Positions 23,567 to 36,370 of a DNA stretch of 64,000 nt are shown one piece after another; position 1 is the stretch's first letter, and every line of letters starts with the position of its first letter. The DNA is taken from assembly GCF_002878395.1 (NCBI RefSeq), contig NW_025851344.1, positions 57,662 to 121,661 of the forward strand, in the 5' to 3' direction. The position numbers were made by a program, and so were the translations under genes. The notes under the pieces are model-generated. The model was given only the letters and a program-made list of their open reading frames with translations, did not search any database and had not been told where the DNA came from. Origin of the DNA: Capsicum annuum (taxonomy: Eukaryota; Streptophyta; Magnoliopsida; Solanales; Solanaceae).

Positions 23567-24158
23567 TCACTTTCCCTTGACAAATACCTTTGATGAGCCT
23601 TCCACATCAAACTCAATGTCCTTCCTTTTCCTGTATCAGTAGAGTTGCCATTTGGAAATAGTAGATAAATCATAGTAGATATAAAGTAACACATACTTTA
23701 TTTTTTCTATTTTATTTTATATGACGATGTTTTTCGTTACAAAATCAACGAGAAAACAGTCTTTTAGCATGTACCAAAAATATTCTTAGATCTTACAATC
23801 TTAAACATATATGCCATGACATTCTTATAACTATAAAAACATGTTATTAAGGGCAAAATTAATCTAATTTTAAGAGTTACAGAATTTTCTTACATAAAAA
23901 AGTGTCATTCTCTTTGTTAGATGTAAATTTTTTTTAAAAGAAGAGCTACATATAAAACAAAGATTATTAGTATTACCTGTTTGGCTTCTCATCAGTCACC
24001 ACTTTCATCATACCATTTCCCTTAGGATCAACTCTAGGGGGAGTTGGAGGATTTTCATTAAGAGATTGCTCAGCCCTTAATTTCTCAAAGAACTCTTGTT
24101 CTTGAGCATCCAACACTGCTATAAACTCTCTAAAAGTATACTTTTTTGGTTCAGCCAT
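23567..24158 (-). CDS. Small two-exon host gene, 81-residue protein of unknown function
   Basis: Predicted host gene. Exon 1 is 24158-23977 and exon 2 is 23630-23567. They are joined across a 346-bp intron with donor CAG|GTAATA and acceptor ATACAG|G; the split AG/G codon restores the frame and gives 81 residues. The ATG has a GC after it and an in-frame TAA two codons upstream, which fixes the start. A TATA-like box lies 70 bases upstream. The protein starts MAEPKKYTFREFIAVL, has a Glu/Gln/Lys-rich helical stretch (residues about 12-32), a Pro-rich patch (PPTPPRVDPKG), and a basic KRKD motif at the splice joint. No signal peptide or membrane segment is seen, and I recognise no family. Without splicing the frame stops at 61 residues. 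The evidence is gene structure only; an RNA match would settle it. Confidence 0.58.
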
Positions 24159-24227
24159 GCCTTAATTGGACTCTCACTTTTGGGGAAAATAAATCAATTT
24201 CAGTGACGATGTTACAATTTCTAATGT

Positions 24228-24236
24228 GTATATATA
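24228..24236 (-). promoter_or_regulatory. Putative TATA box of the small gene
   Basis: The minus strand reads CTATATATAC, 70 bases upstream of the ATG. That would place the transcription start about 40 bases before the ATG, a short but normal plant 5' UTR. The call rests on sequence and spacing only. Confidence 0.5.
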
Positions 24237-24239
24237 GGG

Positions 24240-24859
24240 TAAAAAGACTAATTAACTCAATTAGCAGCCAGTTTAGAGAGGGGTACAAGTGGAATTTGCA
24301 CTTGCATTTTTATTTTTTTTGTCTATATTTGGAGAGTACAGAATAAGATAAGTGGTTATTGAAGAGGATGAGTAACAATTAATTTTTTATGAAGTTAACT
24401 AGATTAACTTAATAAAATTGTAATTTGCTAGAATAATGACTATTTTGAAGAAGGGACAAGTAATCATATGCTAAAAGAAACATATTATATGACATGCATA
24501 GTGTGTATCTGTACATTTTCTTTCTTTCACTTTCTCTATAGTATGAATCTCGTCCTTTTTTATTTATAAAAATATAACATCAAAAAAGAAATTAAAAAAA
24601 ATGCATTCTTCCATATTTTTTAAGTGTAAAATTTCCTTTAAAACTTGTAAAAATTATTCTAGGCTAGAAGATTTTTTTTTTTTTTTAAAAAAAGTGTCCA
24701 CATTCATTGCTTTGCAATGTGAAGCACCAATTATTAATTTACTAAATATACACTTTGACTGAGTAAATTACAATAATCTAGTGGTATTGACTAACATTTT
24801 CACTAATTAAATCATCATAATCTAATAATTTACTAAATATACCCTTTCACTTACTTTTT
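24240..24859. other. Upstream flank of the small gene
   Basis: AT-rich probable promoter region. Holds a run of T residues followed by A residues (about 24671-24692) and a small perfect inverted repeat CATTGC-ttt-GCAATG (about 24706-24720). No other gene is seen. Confidence 0.5.
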
Positions 24860-26483
24860 AGTAGTTAAAGAATTAATGTTGATTAAGTGTAACCTCAACT
24901 TTATGTACGAGAGATCATGTTAGGCCACAGACTTAAATTGGAGCAGTATGACTATGAGAGTTCATGTGATCATCCCAACTTATTTTAAGTAAAACACACT
25001 TATTATTGGTGTAGAGAATACGATTAAGGAGGCTAGAGATGGATCATGGTATGAGTGAGGACTTGTTTGATGCTTCCACTACTTTAAATAGTGAAAATAA
25101 GATAGCCTCACTTTTCCAATATAATTAATTATTTTTGCGAACTTCTGTAGGAGTGTCAAAGCTTTTCTTAAATTGTTGGGTTCAGTCAGTCCTATGGTTT
25201 TTCTCAAAAGGCCTCACACCACTAAGAGATCTTACATTCTATGTGTCCAGCTTCTCAGTCCTTTCACCTATCAATGTAAGACTTTTATTCACACACTCAA
25301 CAACCTCTGCCTCGAACTAAGTTCCATGCCCATCACCACGATCCACAAGTCACCGAAATTTATTATGTGTCATCCACCTCGTTTGAGTATATTTTATGGA
25401 AACCAAAGCCAACAACTAGCTTCTTCTTGTGTGTGCATCTCCAAGCTCATAAGGATAAGCAACCGAACCCCGAACCCCATTATTCCGCCATTGTGTAATA
25501 TTGTCCGATTTGGCAGAGTCCACACAGTTTTCCCAAAAGGTCTCACACTATTAAGAAATCATACACTTTACATGTAGCTTCTCTATCCTTTCACTTATAA
25601 ATGTGGAACTTTTGTTCGCATACCCAACATAGAAAATCAAATTTATTTTAAATAAATTCTCATGTTATTTCCCCATTGTTGACAATGTAAGTCATGAAAA
25701 GGAGTATCTCAGTTCGACATCAGTTTCTCATTATTACAAGTAGTTTAAAAGTACAGTAGCCTCACCAGATCATGAAAATTATTTACTTTTATGTTATACT
25801 AAAGCTTGTTATCATTTTATTTAAAATATCGAACATTCGGATAATGGTGTTACTCTAAGATGGAGCTTTAAAAAGTTCATTGAAGAAAAATCGAGATTGA
25901 TTAAAACGGTTTTGAAAAAATTAAATTTGGTTATGTATAATAGAATAACCCACCCCCCCCGCCCCCCCCAAAAAAAAATGATATATGACATAATTTTAAC
26001 AAAATAATCAATCAAATTTCCCTTTCTTCACTCCCATCGTGCCGCCTCAGTTTGTTATCTATCTAAGTTGACCCCGATTGATATCTAGTTGATTTCAATT
26101 GGTATTCGCTGCAACTATAGTCGGAATCTAATCACCCTTAAACTCTTCTACCTCATGGGTGAAATAATCTTTGTTTTAGTTAGAATTATGTATATTTGCT
26201 TTTTTTTTTTCCCTTTGCCTGAAAGTAATTCGATTAGCAAGAGGTAAGTGGATAGCTAACATTCTTTCGAGTATAGATCAAACTTGTTATATTATTTAAA
26301 GGTTAGGCAATAATTTACAACTTCATTTTGTCAATTTTGAAGTTTAGGTATAAACAGTATCAATGTATTGTTTCTTTTAAAATGCAGTGTTACATCTTTA
26401 TAAATCATTGCGAATTATTTCTTAAAGTGAATTTATCAAATATAATCAATCATTAACGAGTAAACCTATTGTAGATGGCTTTG
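24860..26483. repeat. Segmental duplication, copy B, cut by T4
   Basis: Diverged direct copy of 22360-23345 carrying about 1 kb of extra DNA (about 25150-26185) that includes the repeat pair below and a C-rich run at 25953-25969. It stops exactly where T4's LTR begins (TGTGACATCCC at 26484). In copy A the equivalent point is about 220 bases from the gene's stop codon. Confidence 0.78.
25180..25635 (+). repeat. Pair of ~120-bp direct repeats of unknown origin
   Basis: Repeat units at about 25183-25303 and 25516-25631 share 'tctcaaaaggcctcacacca' / 'tcccaaaaggtctcacacta' starts. 'agcttctc..tcctttcac' and 'caatgtaagacttttattc' / 'aaatgtggaacttttgttc' blocks follow. They are absent from duplication copy A. 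The element type is not identified; a short LTR-like or SINE-like insertion is possible. Confidence 0.6.
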
Positions 26484-26691
26484 TGTGACATCCCGAGTGT
26501 TATGGTGTCTGAGACACAAGAAAATGAGGATAATTATGTTAACCCCTAATTTTTCAATTAATTTAATTCAATACCTCCTTAGTGCTTAATGAATACTTTT
26601 GAACGAATTTATGATAAAGGAAGGTAATGGGACCTTTAGGAAGCATTTCAGAAAATTTGGATCATGTTTTGGGTCATATCGGGACCCCAAA
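26484..26691 (+). repeat. T4 5' LTR, first segment
   Basis: Begins TGTGACATCCCGAGTG where duplication copy B stops. At 26691 it is interrupted by T5 and resumes at 49791: the five bases CCAAA are found at 26687-26691 and again at 49786-49790. The host-side target duplication partner would lie beyond the window. Confidence 0.72.
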
Positions 26692-29600
26692 TGTCACGAT
26701 CCGATTTTTGAATCATGATGGCACCTACCATATTCCACCGGTAGGTAAGCCAATACCGTAATCCGGAGCTATTGCAATGGGTTACCTTGGTAAGAGCATC
26801 CAACTTGTATCCTATATGTGAACACAATATATAACAACAACATTTCACAACTAAGGACAACTGATATTCAAACACAAATTCCCCGACATGATAGTATTAA
26901 TACAAGAGCTTCTAAACTTGACAATAAGAATTTACAATCTTAGAATCTAAAATGTCTTAAATAGTCTCATACATTTGTCTCGAAAGCCAAAGACAAATAA
27001 GGATAGAGGGGAAAGAGGGAACTCGATCTCCAAGAGCTCACCCTGTCTCCGAATAGTCAACTCGAACGAACTAACTCAACGGCGACAACTAGAGCCTGGG
27101 TCTGGACCAAAAAGTTACAGAAGTGTAGTATGAGTACCAAAGCACGGGTACTCAGTAGGCATCATCGGCCGACTGAGCTCAACTATAATGTAAAGACGAT
27201 ATAAAAGTAAGATAATGATCTTAAAGTCAAGGGATAGGATCGAACCTGAATCTGCTTTGATACAACTGTAACATCTATACTATTTAAGCAATAACATGAC
27301 ATACTATCTCAATATACCCCATAACCTCCATAACAACTGAGTATCATTTCAAAAATGTTAAGCCATATACACAATCGCAAAACATCTACTTGCCATAATC
27401 ATCATCAACTATCTTTAGAACATAAACACAAGAACTAACCACGACGTTCCATACTGCTGGGAAGTATACGAAAGAGAGCACAACAAAGAATTTACCATGA
27501 CGTTCCATACCACCGGAGAGCACACAAAAGAATATCAAACAAGAACTCATCACGGCATCCCATACCACCGGAGAGGACATCAAAGAATATAACCAATAAT
27601 ATAATAAAACACAACTACTCCATCAATTTATCGAAAACCTCGGGTAGCACAACCCTGCCAAGGCTCATTACCGAAATCCACTTCCAAATACACATATCGT
27701 AATTAAATATAAAGAAAGCAACATTGTCATAGCATAGGCACGTAATCATTAATTCTATAATCCATTGATAAATACCGCGAAGTCCATACTAATTAACCTT
27801 ATTTTTCAAAATTCAAAAGATTACAAGTCTTAAAATCACTAGTCATCAAGTTCGGGAAAATTTACAAGCCACCTATAGTATAGGTTATTCAACTATCATA
27901 AGACCATTCTTTAACTAGCATCATCATGATATGAGTTATCAACTAAGGCATCTCAACTTCATATGTTAGGATATAAGTTAACTAACCATCACGCAATACT
28001 AGATCCATCATCACTAAGCATGTCACAAACTTATAAACTAGTTTTCATATTGTAATCAAGTAAAGTCCACCAACTAGTTTACTAGGTTTCAAATAATAAT
28101 CATATATTTTAGAAGTAGCTAGTTATCACATAAGCCATATTACTAGGCAAAATTTCATAATATAACCTCTTATTCAAGCCAAGTATATATATTATTTTAG
28201 CCCTTGAATTTTTATGCAAGTTTAGACATAACGCTAAGTATTAACTCAATATTAGGCATAAATTTCCTCTAGTAGCTAATTTAGTATCAACAAGGGTCAC
28301 ACCTCTTATATAGTGATTTGGAACAAGAAATGAATAACAATTTACCAAGAGAAACCTCAAAATTCAAGCACATAGGAGGTTGACCCCACATGGCCTAAGC
28401 TTATAAATATCAATGCATATAAGTAAATTTGCCCCACACGGCATCATAATGTTCTTACCTCTTTCGAATTCACCGTACATCATCATAATATCAACAAATT
28501 CCTCCGGATTCATTGGGTATCATCATAATATCCCACATTCTTTCGAACTCAAACCGGACATCATCATAATATCACGTATTCCTACGGATTCATCGGACAT
28601 CATCATAATATCACATATTCCTCCGGACTCGAATTGAGAATCATCATAATATCACATATTTCTCTGGATTCACCGGGCATCATCATAATGTTACATATTC
28701 CTCTGAATTCACTGGGCATTATCAAAATAACACATATTCCTCCGGACTCAAATCGGGCATCATCATAATATCACGTATTTCTCCGTATTCACCGAACATC
28801 ATCATAATATCATATACTCCTCCAGACTTAAATCGGGAATCATCATAATATCACACATTTCTCCGAATTCACCGGGCATCATCATAATATCACATATTCT
28901 TCCGTACTCGAACCTGGGCATTATTATAATATCACATATTTCTTCGAATTCACCGAGCATCGTCATAATATCACATATTCCAACGGACTCAAACCGGTCA
29001 TCATTATAATATAAAATATTCTCCCAAACTCAAATCGGGCATCATCATACTATCACAAATTTCTCCGAATTCACCGGGCATCATCATAATATCACATATT
29101 CCTTCGAACTCGAACCGGGCATCATCATAATATAACGTATTTCTTTGGATACACACCATACATCCACATGCATAGCAAAGCAATTAAGCATACATAAAAG
29201 CTCACAATATATAAAAAATAGGGATATGGGAAAATACTTGTCATTTTACCTTACTAATAAGCTTCACACATAATATGAGCCTGAACAACAGCATGAGTAT
29301 TTACAAGGCATGCAAAATAGTCACTTACCAAGATTATTCTAGTCATGATCACAAGATAATCTGATAATTGATTTCAACCATCACAACTCCTATGTACAAA
29401 TAGTTTAGACAATCACCACGTATCTAGGTCGCTAAGCATTTACTTAGTCAAAGCTTAAGGTGCGTTATGTCCCACTTTTAAATATCGAGAATGCAAAGCT
29501 TTCAAACACAAGTCTAGCTTCTACCCAGAATCAAGCTAGGTCATCTATACCTCACCATAAGGGCTTACCAATCCTTTCTACATCCATAGGAAAAGTCTCT

Positions 29601-30930
29601 TTAAGAATCCTTCATAAGTCAACCCAACACCAAGGTCATCTTCTATCTAGGCATTATATAGGTCAATACACTCCTAAGGTTAGTGAAGTATACCGTTCAG
29701 GTATACTTAGAACAATTATAGTGTTCTCACACTAGTCATGAGACCACAATTAAGCTAACCAAGGTCCTAGACTAAGGGTCAATTATCATACCTTACAAAT
29801 CTATGGCCTATAGCAATTAATAAATACTAAGTTCACCATTTAATCAACTATCATTTAAATTCCCCGCCTAATCTCGCAAGATATCAATGATTACATTACA
29901 ATCAAGCTAAATCTAGAATACGGGTAAGGTAATACGGGTAAGCCTAACCTATCGTGAATCCAAGAAACTCACGAACCAACGAGTTTTTCCTTTTCTTTTC
30001 GAGAAGCTTCCTCTTCCACAAGCAATACTATCAACAATACAATCTAAGCATTACAACAAGAATGACAATACCCATTATAGAACTATTATGCCATCAGTTT
30101 CAAATGGATACCAAAACCCCAAATGGGTTTCACTCTTGGAAAGAAGTTTCCAAGACCAACCTATAGCCTAATTTTCTTTAGAGAATTAAAACCCTCAAGT
30201 AATTTGAGTCAATCACTCAATTTTGGGGATACAATTGACCCACAATGATTTAGGGGTTTTGAGTCAAGAAACCATGAAATCAATATCAAATTAGAGGAAT
30301 TCTTACCTTAGATTTGTAGAAAAAATTGGATTACACAAGTTGCTAAGCTTCTAATCAGCCCACAAGACTCATTTTTTTGTCAACAAATATTTATGGAAAT
30401 CATCCAAAAAGACCCTTTATACGAGTTTAGATAGGTCCGCAAGGTCAAAATTTATTTTTGACCTCCTGGACTCTTTCAGACTTTGTTTTTCGCAAATGAA
30501 CTATGTAACTCTACTAAATTCGGTATTTTGAATGCATTGGTGAAGTCGAATTTTCCATCCAAGTTCATTTAGGCCATTTGTGGGTCCCACACCCATATAT
30601 TTTGATTTTTGACTTTTTGATTAATGGGTTGAAATGAGCTCGGGTGCTGTGGGATCCGAACCAAGGGTCTGCCTATCCTAAAATATATATTACATAGCTG
30701 CTGGCATTGTCAAAATTTGCATCCAAAATTATTTTACTGGAGTTCTTGCTCAGTGGACAATTGGAATCGACGAAGATTTCTAATTGGAAAATTGGTTCTA
30801 AAAAATAACTAACTACCCGGTAACTGAATTATCAGTTTCAACAAGTCATAGATAACTTTGGCCAGCTATAGAAAAGCTCTAATAGTGAAAATAGGCTAGA
30901 ATATGGAAAATGATCTGCAGGGTCATTATA
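26692..30930 (-). repeat. T5 3' LTR (4.24 kb)
   Basis: Plus-strand start TGTCACGATCC, end GGTCATTATA. It aligns along its length with 35254-36370 joined to 46782-49785, with scattered substitutions and small gaps. It contains a minisatellite (28437-29152). Open frames inside it (for example 26648-26875 and 29460-29735) are not conserved between the two LTRs and are not genes. Confidence 0.9.
28437..29152. repeat. ~40-bp minisatellite in T5 3' LTR
   Basis: About 18 imperfect tandem units of 38-42 bases. Each has a 'catcatcataatatcac' core followed by a TCCTCCGGA-like and CGGGC-like part. The array is also present in the other T5 LTR, so it predates the insertion. Confidence 0.93.
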
Positions 30931-31300
30931 ACCTCCACTACTAATGAACTTTCATTCTTGAAAGTTAAAGATGAGGAAATACCTGAAGTCTCGAATAGGT
31001 AAGGATACTAGGCTCGCATCTCGCTCTTTAACTCCTAAGTGGCCTCCTCCACTAAGCCTTAACTACAGGAACCTCTCTAGCATGCAACCAACTCACATCA
31101 CTAGTCAAAATTAGAACAGACTCCTCTACAAAGGCCTACTGCCCATCTAACTGGACTGAGTCCTACCTAAGCACATGAGATGGTTCAGGAATATACTTCC
31201 GCAGCATGGAAAAATGAAAAACTGGATGAATAGCAACAAAATCTGGAGGTAAACTAAACTCATAGAACACCTCACCCACTGAGAACCTCAAAAGGACCAA
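30931..31300 (-). pseudogene. T5 pol tail (integrase C terminus/chromodomain-like)
   Basis: Only the last part of pol remains. Read on the minus strand, it has RKYIPEPSHVL (about 31205-31170), matching the block that follows the chain HVSMLKK in related integrases, then LHAREVPVVKAWWR (about 31080), a chromodomain-like stretch broken by stops. Next to the LTR is the purine-rich strip 'tagtggaggt' (about 30931-30942 on the minus strand), the expected polypurine tract. Everything upstream in pol, and all of gag, is gone. Confidence 0.68.
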
Positions 31301-32189
31301 AGCAGATATAGAAAACATATAAACAGAATGAAAACTACACCCAAGAGTCCAGAAATCATATAATAAGTGAATAAGAATAATAAGGAAAAACTATCCTATT
31401 CATATCCAAGAGTTTAACATAATAAGACTAAGGAAGTATCAAGGTGAGCTATCTTATTCCAGCTACATTTAATAATTGTCAATGCTATACCATATATCGC
31501 AGGTATATATATGAATAAGCAAAGAAAGAAAGATATAAAGTAATATACAAGGCGAAGTAATGACTATACAAAATGAACAACAAAGGAAGTGATATATACT
31601 GGTACCATATCTTCATATATATATTTATATATATAAATATTTATACATATAAACATGAGGTCATCTCAAAGTACAACCTATATCATTATATTCTCATTTA
31701 AGATTCATTATAACATTTATCAGGATTTAAATACTGTTATACTCAGGATTTCTAATCCATATGGCTAGACATGAAATAATCATGCTTAATAATGCAATTA
31801 TAAGATAGGAGAGGCCTAAAACGTACCTTAAATCCCAATACTGAATCAATGACCAATTTGTCATAAGCTAGCCATAATAATGATCATAATAATAATAATA
31901 ACAATATCAATAACAATGTGAATAACCGGCTATTTCGAGCAACCAAATACTAAACCGAGCCTATGCGTACCCCCACCTCCCCAGACTCGGAATGTTCAAT
32001 CAATACACAACAATATAAAGCATATTCTTCACCCATATCCATGCAACTATCCCATACCAATTGATAGACATAGGTACATACTGGTGATAGGTGATGCACA
32101 TGTAGGGATGAATGTAAGGTACACAATCAATATCATAACTCATCAGAACTGTCATCACCATGATCATTATTATCGCAATCAACCTCCAG

Positions 32190-32465
32190 CCTTGCTGGGT
32201 ATCAATGTATCTTCATAATATCCTCTAGCCCTGCCGAGTATCAATATAATCACAATAGCATTCTCCGGCCTTGTCGGGTATTAATATCATCAGAATAGTA
32301 TCCTATAGGCTTGCCGAATATCAATATCATTACAATAGTATTCTCCGTCCATGCAGAATATCAATATCATCACAATAGTATCCTCCGACTTTGCGGGGTA
32401 TCAATATTATCACAATAGTATCCTCTGGCTTGCCGAGTATCAATATCATCACAATAACCTTTATG
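32190..32465. repeat. ~45-bp minisatellite in the T5 spacer
   Basis: About six imperfect units of 'atcctccggccttgccgggt' plus 'atcaatatcatcacaatagt'. The wording is related to the 40-bp minisatellite of the T5 LTR (CCTCCGG, CGGG and ATCATCA-AATA parts are shared), which suggests common descent. Confidence 0.9.
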
Positions 32466-33769
32466 GAATAACATATACTAATATAATCATGAACATAATC
32501 ATATCACCATAAAGTATCTATCTAGACATTACTTCCCAAATACTCTTTATTATCTAATCATCACTAATTGCAATGAAACCACTAGTTCGCTCGTCATCAC
32601 GTGATATCTAGTTGTTTGTCTAAACATTATCCTTATTCAGGGGATAACAACTAACCATTATTTATTAAGTAGACAACATCTAACATCTAGCCAAGGTTCA
32701 TCCCTAGACCATAATCTCTATTTATCCACCATTCATTATTATCAACTACTCATCCTATATCAGTTAATCATTACTAGATAACACATTACTACTCACCTAA
32801 CCATCTTTTATTAACTGACATCATTCATTAACTAACATTGTTAACCAACTATTTCTCATTTAACTATTCATTAATCAACCATTTATCAAATATTCTATGT
32901 TATTAACTAAACATTTCTTTATTACCGACATCAGTTATTATCTAGCCTCGTTTATACATAACCCCTCATTTGACAACTAATCGACATTATAAACTTAGTC
33001 ATCAATATCCCTAATCTTCACCTATGCTAAACCCGACGTCATATTAGCCACACATCAACCATTGGTAGCTATCATATTTCAACTAAGAAAAACTTATTAA
33101 CTAATACATTTAATTCCTAGCCACCAAGTGCTATAGTCTCCTAAAAGACAGCTACCATATAGAGTAACCCTCAATTAATCAGAACAATCATAAGATCATA
33201 TTTCATCTAGAATCACATAAGTTGCCGACATAATAATCATGAATATACCAAATCTATACATGTCATCACCAATATTTAATCAATAAAGTCGTAAGCAATC
33301 TACATCATATTTCTCCGTCCCATATCTGAGAGATGAGTATGTATACATATTTATATTCATAAACTATAATCACATCATTTATAATGATAAACACTTCTCA
33401 ACTATTCAATCAATATCATAACACAGCCCTTGGCCCATAAATTTATTAGAAATAATCACAACATCATAATCATGTCCTTAGGGCCATACACATATCAAGA
33501 GCTCATATCAATATTTATATTTAAAAGCCTTAGCATATCCCTAATTATCTCACATAAAGGAGGCATAATATTGATAAGTATGTCATCATCTCTCACACAA
33601 GAGACATCTCACATCTAAGAGGAATAATATAGATAGACATGTAATTGTCAATAGGATATCATATATCAATAGGTCATACAACATGACAATGAGGAATATC
33701 ACTTCTGTAGGGCAATTTACATATCCAAGAGCAACATCGTCTCTATAGGACAAACAATCATGAATTAAG

Positions 33770-33965
33770 GAAATAGAAACTCTATAGGCCAATCATCAAG
33801 TCTTAAAGGAAATAACATCTGTATAGGCCAATCATCAAGTCTAAGAGAAAATAACAACTCTATAGGACAATTATCAAGTCTAAGAGAAAATAGCATCTCT
33901 ATAGTCCAATCATCAAGTCTAAGAGAAAATAACATCTCTATAGGCCACATTACGTATCTAGGAGA
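33770..33965. repeat. ~38-bp minisatellite in the T5 spacer
   Basis: About five units of 'tctataggccaatcatcaag' followed by 'tctaagagaaaataacatc'. A minus-strand open frame across it just encodes a 13-residue repeat and is not a gene. Confidence 0.9.
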
Positions 33966-35237
33966 AATATCATCTCTAAATGGCTAATATCATTTCCACA
34001 AAGAGTATCATAACCATAACCCAAAAGCCACAATTCCGAAACATCAATAGAAGTTACCAAGTTATGAAGTAACCTTATTCTAAGGTTTATTAGCCTCATC
34101 TATGTCTAATATCCACAACTAAGTCCACAGGACTTAACATAAGCTTAGGCCTAAGTGGGCCGAAGGATCCTACTTCTAATCCACAATTTTCATAATTAGG
34201 CATACTATACGCCAAACTAGGATAAGGTATTTAGTTCATCTTCTAGATGTCAAGTAAGCCATATTTAAGCCTACGATAGCAACATGACTAGAAATAAGGG
34301 TACTCAAGTCAACTCTACCTAACCTAAGTTTTTAAGACTACCACACTAGCCCAATAAGGCTAAATATACAAATCATACTTCAAATGCTAAAACCATATTC
34401 CAAACATAGAATTATATCATATCCATGCTATAACTAATCTAAACAAAAAAGGGAAGGCAAAAGGATACAAAAAGGTCATACATATGCCATCTTATGGGTC
34501 CAAAACCCTTATGTATTCCACAAACATCAACAATCAAGGTCAAGTTATCCTACTCATAATCAAGACTAACATCCATATTCACACGCAACGTATATCATAC
34601 ATCATCTATGAAGAAAAGTAGATAGAAGCCTACCTTAAGAGAAAATAAAAAAACCTCATTTCATGCACCACATGATCGTCTTCACTTTACAATCCTCACA
34701 ATCCCATCACACTATCAAAACCATAATCTATTCTTAATACGAGTCTAATAATACCCATATTGCACTATTGTGCTCCAGGTCCAAAAATGACATCAAAATC
34801 CTAAGTGGGTCCTACATATGTACAATAAGTTTTCGAGGCCAACTTAATGTTCACATGTGAACAAGGAATCATAACCCTCAAAGAATGGGTGAAAACTAAG
34901 CATACTTTGGGATAAAATCAAGCCCTAAGCTAAATTAGGGCTTTGAGTCCATACGAAGAAATTGAGGCATGAATTCAAGAAATTCTTACCTTAATCTTGT
35001 AGATAATCGTGACACAAGATGATAATTAAGCTCCCAATCAACCCCCATGACCAATTTTGAGTTATTGAAAATATACTACAAACCAACTCAAACTCTTAGC
35101 ATGATATGAGTGAAAAAAATGAAGGACTCCTAAGAATGTCATATAGCCTCCCTAATATAAGAAATGGACGTCAACATTCTAATCCGCCGGACTCTATAAG
35201 ACACTTGCTCTTGTATCAATAATATCAGTCAAACCTA

Positions 35238-35250
35238 GGCTCTGATACCA
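35238..35250 (-). other. T5 primer-binding site
   Basis: The minus strand reads TGGTATCAGAGCC, complementary to the initiator methionine tRNA 3' end. It lies three bases from the LTR end at 35254 and fixes the element's orientation as minus. Confidence 0.9.
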
Positions 35251-35253
35251 ATT

Positions 35254-36370
35254 TGTCACGTCCCAATTTTTGAGTTAGATGACACCTACCACATCCCACC
35301 AGTAGGTAAGACAATACCGTAACCTAGAGCTATAGCAATGGGTTACCTTGGTAAGACCATCCAACTTGGAGCCAATATATGAACACAATATATAACAATA
35401 TTTCACAACTAGGACAACTGATATTGAAACACAAATATGACCTGATAGTATTAATACAAGAGCTTTTAAACTTGACAAGAGGAATTAACAATCTCAGAAT
35501 CTAAAATGTCTTAAATAATCTCATACAATTGTCTCAAAAGAAAAAAACAAATAAGGATAGAAGGGAAAGAAGGCAACTCGATCTCTAACATCTCACCTTT
35601 TCTCCAAGTAGTCAACTCACATGAACTAGCTCAATGGCGACAACTAGAGCCTGGGTCTGCACCAAAAGGGTACAGAAATGTAGTATTAGGACCAAAGCAC
35701 GGGTACTCAGTAGGCATCTTTGGTTGACTGAGCTAAAATATAATGTAAAGAGGATATAAAGTAAGACAATGATCTTAAAGTCAAGGCATAGGATCGAATA
35801 CCGCTTTGATACCACTGTAACTACATATATACGACTAAAGAAATAACATGACATACTACCTTAATATATCCCATAATCTCCATAATAACTGAGTATCATT
35901 TTGAAAACATAAAGCTATGTACACAATTGCAAAGTATCTAGTTGCCATAATCATCATCAACGATATTTAGAACATATCCATAAGAACTTAGCAAAATGTC
36001 TCATACCACCAAAAAGTGCACGAAAGAGAGCACAACAAAGAACTCATCACGACATCCCATACCACCGGAGAGCACACCAAAGAATACAACCAATAATACA
36101 ATAAAGCACAACTACTTCATCAATTTACCGAAAACCGCGGGTAGCACAACCCCGCCAAGGCTCATTACCAAAATCCACTTCCAAATACCTATACTGTAAT
36201 TCAATATAAGGAAAGCAACATTGTCATAGCATAGACATGTAATCATTAATTCTATAAATGATCGATAAATACCGTGAAGTCTATACTAATTGACCTTATT
36301 ATTCATAAAGTCAAAAGATTACAAGTCTTAAAATCACCAGTCATCTAGTTAGGGAAAAACTATAAGCCAC
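35254..36370 (-). repeat. T5 5' LTR, distal segment (split by T6)
   Basis: Plus-strand start TGTCACGTCCC. It matches 26692-27873 to the phrase 'aagccacc' and is then broken by T6. The sequence resumes at 46782 with 'tatcataagaccattcttt', which in the intact LTR lies about 20 bases further on (27893). A small deletion therefore removed LTR sequence and the first bases of T6 at this junction. Confidence 0.9.

Larger units (their letters stand above)
31301..35237. repeat. LTR-like non-coding spacer within T5
   Basis: About 3.9 kb with no coding similarity, lying where gag-pol should be. Its layout resembles the T5 LTR: it includes the 'attcttaccttaatcttgtag' block (about 34981), which matches 'attcttaccttagatttgtag' of the LTR (about 30299), and two further minisatellites of similar wording. 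Interpreted as a diverged LTR of the same superfamily that replaced or inserted into the deleted interior. The ends are uncertain. Confidence 0.55.

Noticed and set aside
24706..24720. Small hairpin CATTGC-ttt-GCAATG near the gene promoter
   Set aside because: It is too short to support a miRNA or MITE call and has no flanking duplication.
28437..29152. CRISPR-like regular repeat array (also 47331-48025, 32190-32465)
   Set aside because: Repeat units are contiguous and imperfect, with no unique spacers. They sit inside plant retrotransposon LTRs, and both LTRs carry them. They are minisatellites.
33765..33950. 61-codon open frame with a 13-residue repeat (also 47501-47689)
   Set aside because: It is just the translation of a tandem repeat.
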